Shown here piece by piece: positions 59,556 to 64,000 of a stretch of DNA of 64,000 nucleotides. Position 1 is the first letter of the stretch. Every line of letters begins with the position of its first letter. This stretch comes from Priapulus caudatus (lineage: Eukaryota > Priapulida > Priapulimorpha > Priapulimorphida > Priapulidae), in assembly GCF_000485595.1 (NCBI RefSeq), contig NW_014577116.1, forward strand, positions 390,384 to 454,383, read 5' to 3'. The notes beneath the pieces were generated by a model that was not told where the DNA came from, ran no database searches, and was given only the letters and a program-made list of their open reading frames with translations. Made by a program: the position numbers and the translations under genes.

Positions 59556-60168
59556 TTAAAGGGACAGTAGCCTCTAGGATTTAACTACATACAACTGTAC
59601 TTATTGTATAACAAATCGTCTATACCCATTACCCACACGTATTTGTTACCAGATATCTAATTTAATTGTTATAATTAATTACACATCAGCGTTACGAAAT
59701 TTGAACGGCGCCATGACACCCACGACCGTGTTGCCACCCCGAAAAAGTTGCGTATTTGACAATTTATTTTGCACGTTACAGACCGAGGGCTAATCACAAA
59801 GGTGCAATTATATTTATACCTAAATGCTATTTAACCGAACGATATTCATTTTAGAGCAAATTTATCCATATTATAACTGAAACTATATATCGTTTATAAG
59901 ATATTATAATCCTTTTGCTTTTAAATGAATAAATAAGAAACACCCTCAGTCTGTAGCCCTTGGCTGGAAAGTGGTTTTGCGCAACTTATCAGATCGTGCG
60001 CTTTAAGTGGCGCCACCATCGTTGTAATCAAACCGTAATCGTTAGTTTTAAAACATTAAAAAAAAAAATTTCTAATGGTGATTGAACCATAAAACTTTTT
60101 ATGTAGCGTAATTATAACCTAAATTAGCTGAAAATAACCCTAGAACCTAGAGTAAACTCTCCCTTTAA
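59556..60168 (-). mobile_element. TTAA-flanked MITE, copy A
   Basis: The element begins TTAAAGGGACAGTAG and ends CTCTCCCTTTAA, so TTAA is the apparent target duplication and AGGGA the terminus. It is about 613 bp without an ORF. It is an inverted copy of 63061-63664. TTAA targets and AGGG ends fit Kolobok- or piggyBac-type elements; the superfamily is inference. Confidence 0.65.
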
Positions 60169-60246
60169 GACAGTAGGCCTACTATACTACTACAGATGAG
60201 CCTGGTTGAGGGCTTCAGGCTACTACAATTCAATCAGGACTCAGGA

Positions 60247-60308
60247 GTGTATAATATAGAGATCTCTCTTTAAAGCTATCTCTATAGAGATATCTCTATA
60301 TTATACAC
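60247..60308. repeat. 62-bp palindromic repeat
   Basis: GTGTATAATATAGAGAT is repeated inverted as ATCTCTATATTATACAC. TCAGGAGTGTATAAT at the left border resembles the foldback-family terminus. Confidence 0.5.
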
Positions 60309-61532
60309 ATCTGATACAATGTATAAGCATTAAGTTGTTAATTTTGTAAACAGGTTATCAAGGTTGCATTCTGGGCACGTTGCAAGTTGTTTATTAACTA
60401 TTTAGAAAAGATCATCCTTGCAGCATGTTGTCAAAAATGGTAAAGTCGCGGTTAGGCTTGATCTAGAATCGCAGCCGAGTCGGATGAACAAGTCGCAAGT
60501 CTGCGCTAGGCTTAAGCAAACACTCCCTAGAGAAACATAATCGCAAAAACGTGTAAAAAACAGCTGAACATACATGTATGTGTACAGACATCTTGTACAC
60601 AGTTTCCTGCCATCAGTCTCCTTATGCAGTCTGCACGTAAACATCCACATACCACTTTTTTATATTGAATTTTATACCCCTTTTTTCAGTACTTAGACAA
60701 ACATATGCTTCCTGGTCCCTACGGATCCTACTAACCGCAGACAGCACACACTTGCGCTGTCAAATCACTTTAAGCAGTTTTATTACAATTATATCTGTTA
60801 GAACTATGCTGAAAACAGCACTTTTATAAAACGAATGTGTATGTCTTTGACATCTATAGGTTATGATCAGACCGAAACAGTAGACTACCTGTCATTAAAA
60901 ATATTGCGGATGATTTGAGTTTTTTAATTGCTAAAGAAGTCCGATCGTTTCAGCTCTCATGTTCCCACAACTACACTCATTGATGACTCACCCTTAGTAT
61001 GACGCTATAGTGGCTATTACTAGTATTTGGCGAGGTTGACTCATTCGTGATTTGTTGCCAATTCAAAATTAAACTTGAGCTCATATTGTTAAACGTTTCC
61101 CATGCATAGGAAAGAGTGCTGCCACCATTTGCTTCACTTTCCCTTTACCAATGATAATTTTAATTCAAGCCAAATTTCTTGCAGTTTCTCTAAACATATA
61201 TTTATAAAAAGCCACCTTTTGATCACACCTTTAGAGTGTCATCCTTCACTCTTACTGTTAATTGTCATTCTCTCTCGTTCTCGCTTCCTTCTTCCTGCAC
61301 GTTAGCCTGTATGCCCCCTGTCTCTATTTGCACAGTCACTCACAGAGCAAGCGGTTTTTATCGATTAACAGAACTGAAATCAATACAACCCATTAAACGC
61401 AATTTTTCGCAGGCTTTCTCCTGGACTCCAAGCCACCTAAGCTACACATTTGGGCAGCCCAAATATTATACAGGGTCCTGTAGCACAAAGCACAATTTCG
61501 AGTTGTTGGTCGCATCACACATATATATATAT

Positions 61533-62357
61533 CAGGAGTAGATAATAGGGAGGAGTGTGACATCAATAAACAAGGGAAATTCGTCATTTACTAGCCTTAT
61601 AATACCTACGATTTACTACGCGTAACTCATCCAACTTGAGCTCAAATCGGACACAGTACATTCGCCCATCATCGTTTCCTCGTAGACACCCGCAATCCGT
61701 AGATACAGCCTAAAACGTACGACACGATTCTCCATTCTCTGGCCATTAATCCAACGCCCATTGCGCGCCTATAATTCAGACAAAAGGCAGCAACCTGGCA
61801 CGCAGTCGCTGTGTTTGCTCTCTCGGATAGCCACATGGATAGCTGAATGTGGCGTTGTGGCTCGCAGGGAGATTGGAGATCGACGCAACACTCGACGAGC
61901 TAATCATTTGGTTGGCGTGCGTGCGTGAAGGCATGCCAGCTATGTACAAAGGTGGCCTGTGTAGCTGTGTACCGGGTCAAAGGTGGCCTGTGTAGCTGTG
62001 TACCGGGTCAAAGGTTATCTCGCCGAGTGTTGATGCCTAATCTCCCAGCGAGCCACATGCCTCGCTCAGTTAGCAATAGCGCGTTAGGTAGCTGCCTTTT
62101 GTTTGAATTATAGGCGCGCATTGGGTTGGATTGATGGCCAGAGAATGGAGAATCGTGTCATACGTTTTAGGCTGTATCTACGGATTGCGGGTGTCTACGA
62201 GGAAACGATTTCGTACGATGATGGGCGAATGTACTGTGTCCGATTTGAGCTCAAGTTGGATGAGTTACGTGTAGTAAATCGTAGGTATTATAAGGCTAGT
62301 AAATGACGAATTTCCCTTGTTTATTGATGTCACACTCCTCCCTATTATCTACTCCTG
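61533..62357. mobile_element. Large foldback (palindromic) element
   Basis: Arms of about 260 bp (61533-61792 and 62091-62357) are near-perfect reverse complements, starting CAGGAGTAGATAATAGGGAG at each outer end and flanked by TA runs. The 300-bp loop has a smaller inverted repeat (GGCTCGC...GGGAGATT against AATCTCCCAGCGAGCC) and a 31-bp tandem duplication containing GGTGGCCTGTGTAGCTGTG (about 61948-62010). The open frame on the right arm is not conserved on the left arm. Confidence 0.7.
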
Positions 62358-63060
62358 ATATATATATATATCATATATATAATACACAATTCGTAATTCC
62401 TGCTCCAGACATCCATTGCACAGACTCTTCCATTTCATTTTACTATCAAAATGGAAACGGCTTAATTTCATTTTTTTTCCAAAATACAGTGTATTGTATG
62501 CATGCAATATAGCGTGTTTCAAGACCACTTTATCGAGACCACTTTTTAAGACTGAAGTTTTACATTTTATGCCTATACATTAGCCAATGAATGTCTCCAC
62601 ACCAAAGCACTTGCAGATTGCATAGCTATATTACATGTATCCGACACATAAATGGTACAAACTTACTCATGAAATTCCCATGGTTTTTTCATGAATGGGC
62701 AAAAAATCACAGTAGGTCCATTTGAACCTAACCTGAGCCCAGTAGCACAATCAGGTCGAGGACATTAGGGAATCAGGGCCTCCAGCCCTCCCCTCCAGAT
62801 ACGACTAATTCGCTTAGCCAGGTTGGAAACGTTTTCAAGCCCACCGTATATGTTTTAATGTGATGGTTTTCAGCTTTTCACTGTGTAGGCACGATGCAAT
62901 TACAGACAAGAGAATCTATTTTTACATGATACAAAATTTCTCTCTGGTCTGCAATGAGTTGGCAAAAAATCAAACAAAGGACAAGGGATTGAATGTATGT
63001 TTTCTCATCTCAGAAGGATAATAAAATCTATTTCCAACCAACAGCCATGTATGTTAACTA

Positions 63061-63664
63061 TTAAAGGGATCGTTTACCTTAGGTTCTAGGGTTATTTTCA
63101 GTTAATTTAGGTTAAAATTACGCTACATAAAAAGTTTCATGGTTCAATCACCATTAGAAATATTATTAAAAAATGTTTTAAAACTAACGACTACAGTTTG
63201 ATTACAACGACGGTGGCGCCACTCAAAGCGCACGATCTGATAAGTTGCGCAAAACCACTTTTCAGCCAAGGGCTACAGACCGAGGGTGTTTCTTATTTAA
63301 TACTTTAAAAGCAAAAGGATTGTAATATCTTATAAACGACATATAGTTTCAGTTATATTATGGATAAATTTGTCCTAAAATGAACATTGTTTGGTTAAAT
63401 AGCATTTAGGTATAAATATAATTGCACCTTTGTGATTAACCCTCGGTCTGTAACGTGCAAAATAAATTGGCAAATACGCAACTTTTTCAGGGTGGCAGCA
63501 CGGTCGCGGGTGTCATGGCGCCGTTCAAATTTCGTAGCGTTGATGTGTAATTAATTATAACAATTAAATTACGTATCTGGTAACAAATACGTGTGGGTAT
63601 AGACGATTTGTTATACAGTAAGTACAGTTGTATGCAGTAAAATCCTAGTCTACTATCCCTTTAA
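63061..63664 (+). mobile_element. TTAA-flanked MITE, copy B
   Basis: This is the reverse complement of copy A over its whole length, with scattered substitutions. The ends are TTAAAGGGATCGTTTACC and CTACTATCCCTTTAA. The shared interior includes GGTGGCGCCACT and a GTGTCATGGCGCCGTTC block. Confidence 0.65.
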
Positions 63665-63927
63665 CTAACATAGTAGTACACTGCCAAAAACCATCACAGT
63701 GCAGTTAATTTTTATAGCTTGCATGGTTTACAAATCCTCCGATGTACAAAAAAGCTAACTTTAATAAAAAAAATTGATAGATTTCAGATTTTTTATTGAC
63801 ATTGATTGAAAAAAAGAAAGTTACTACACACTGTGCTTGGTAACAATTTCACTGTATAGGACTGTAGTAGGACACTGGACACTGTAGTAAGACTGGTTGA
63901 ATTGTCTTATTTTATTTTCTCTCTTAC

Positions 63928-63942
63928 CTCGGACACCAACAT
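63928..63942 (-). CDS. DPYS: Candidate first coding exon of the DPYS/CRMP gene
   Basis: A five-codon exon, ATG TTG GTG TCC GAG, is followed on the minus strand by a strong donor, GTAAGAG. It joins in phase 0 to the exon starting at 57546 ([14 protein letters not shown]). With it, the predicted metal-ligand residue numbers are 67, 69, 159, 192 and 248, the same as in human dihydropyrimidinase. The match needs an N-terminus of exactly five residues, but it does not prove this exon. The intron would be 6.4 kb and would contain the foldback element and both TTAA elements. Another start exon could exist. Confidence 0.4.
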
Positions 63943-64000
63943 TGGTGGTGAAGGGAAAAAAACGTTTAAACCATGTAATAAAAAAACAATGGCCTAATGA

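Larger units (their letters stand above)
57547..63927. other. Probable first intron of the DPYS/CRMP gene
   Basis: No coding exon was recognised here. It contains the palindromes at 58211-58345 and 60247, the TC/AC repeat at 59026, both TTAA elements and the foldback element. If the candidate exon at 63928-63942 is wrong, the true start exon should lie here or beyond. Confidence 0.5.

Noticed and set aside
62103-62306. 67-codon ORF in the right arm of the foldback element
   Set aside because: The near-identical left arm does not keep the frame, so it is probably chance.

Overview
This window is nuclear DNA from an invertebrate animal. Coding sequence is cut into short exons with GT/AG introns. 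There are many microsatellites, minisatellites and small inverted-repeat DNA transposons. The protein-coding genes are typical metazoan ones, and one carries an invertebrate-type chitin-binding domain. I cannot name the phylum from sequence alone. No tRNA, rRNA, CRISPR array or prokaryotic operon was seen.

Layout. 1-2.86 kb: repeats and MITE-like elements. 2.86-4.1 kb: a broken transposon-borne ORF and an element end. 4.28-4.39 kb (+): last exon of POLR2L (RPB10). 5.2-7.6 kb (+): complete PAGR1/PA1-like gene, four exons. 9.43-13.21 kb (-): three-exon gene for a small secreted chitin-binding protein. 13.2-20.9 kb: no recognised gene, but a 1.4 kb simple-repeat block, a tandem duplication and several palindromes. 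20.9-40.0 kb (+): USP44/USP49-type deubiquitinase. 41-46.6 kb: intergenic. 46.7-57.5 kb (-), probably starting at 63.9 kb: a 14-exon dihydropyrimidinase/CRMP gene. The last 6 kb holds TTAA-flanked MITEs and a large foldback element.

Two results stand out. First, exons 8-14 of the USP gene occur twice, on either side of a minisatellite. Copy 1 (about 27.3-31.7 kb) and the end of copy 2 (about 36.3-40.9 kb) are full of single-base indels, in introns and exons alike. The middle stretch is clean. This looks like unpolished long-read gap filling around a duplicated or mis-ordered segment, so neither copy gives a clean reading frame alone. Second, the dihydropyrimidinase gene keeps all six metal-binding residues of the enzyme yet ends in a complete CRMP-type tail. 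It therefore has features of both the pyrimidine-catabolism enzyme and the neuronal CRMP family.

The genes are ordinary neighbours, not a pathway cluster: transcription (POLR2L), histone-methyltransferase complex (PAGR1), extracellular chitin binding, deubiquitination (USP44/49) and pyrimidine breakdown or cytoskeletal regulation (DPYS/CRMP). The unusual content lies mostly in the transposable elements and in the local duplications.
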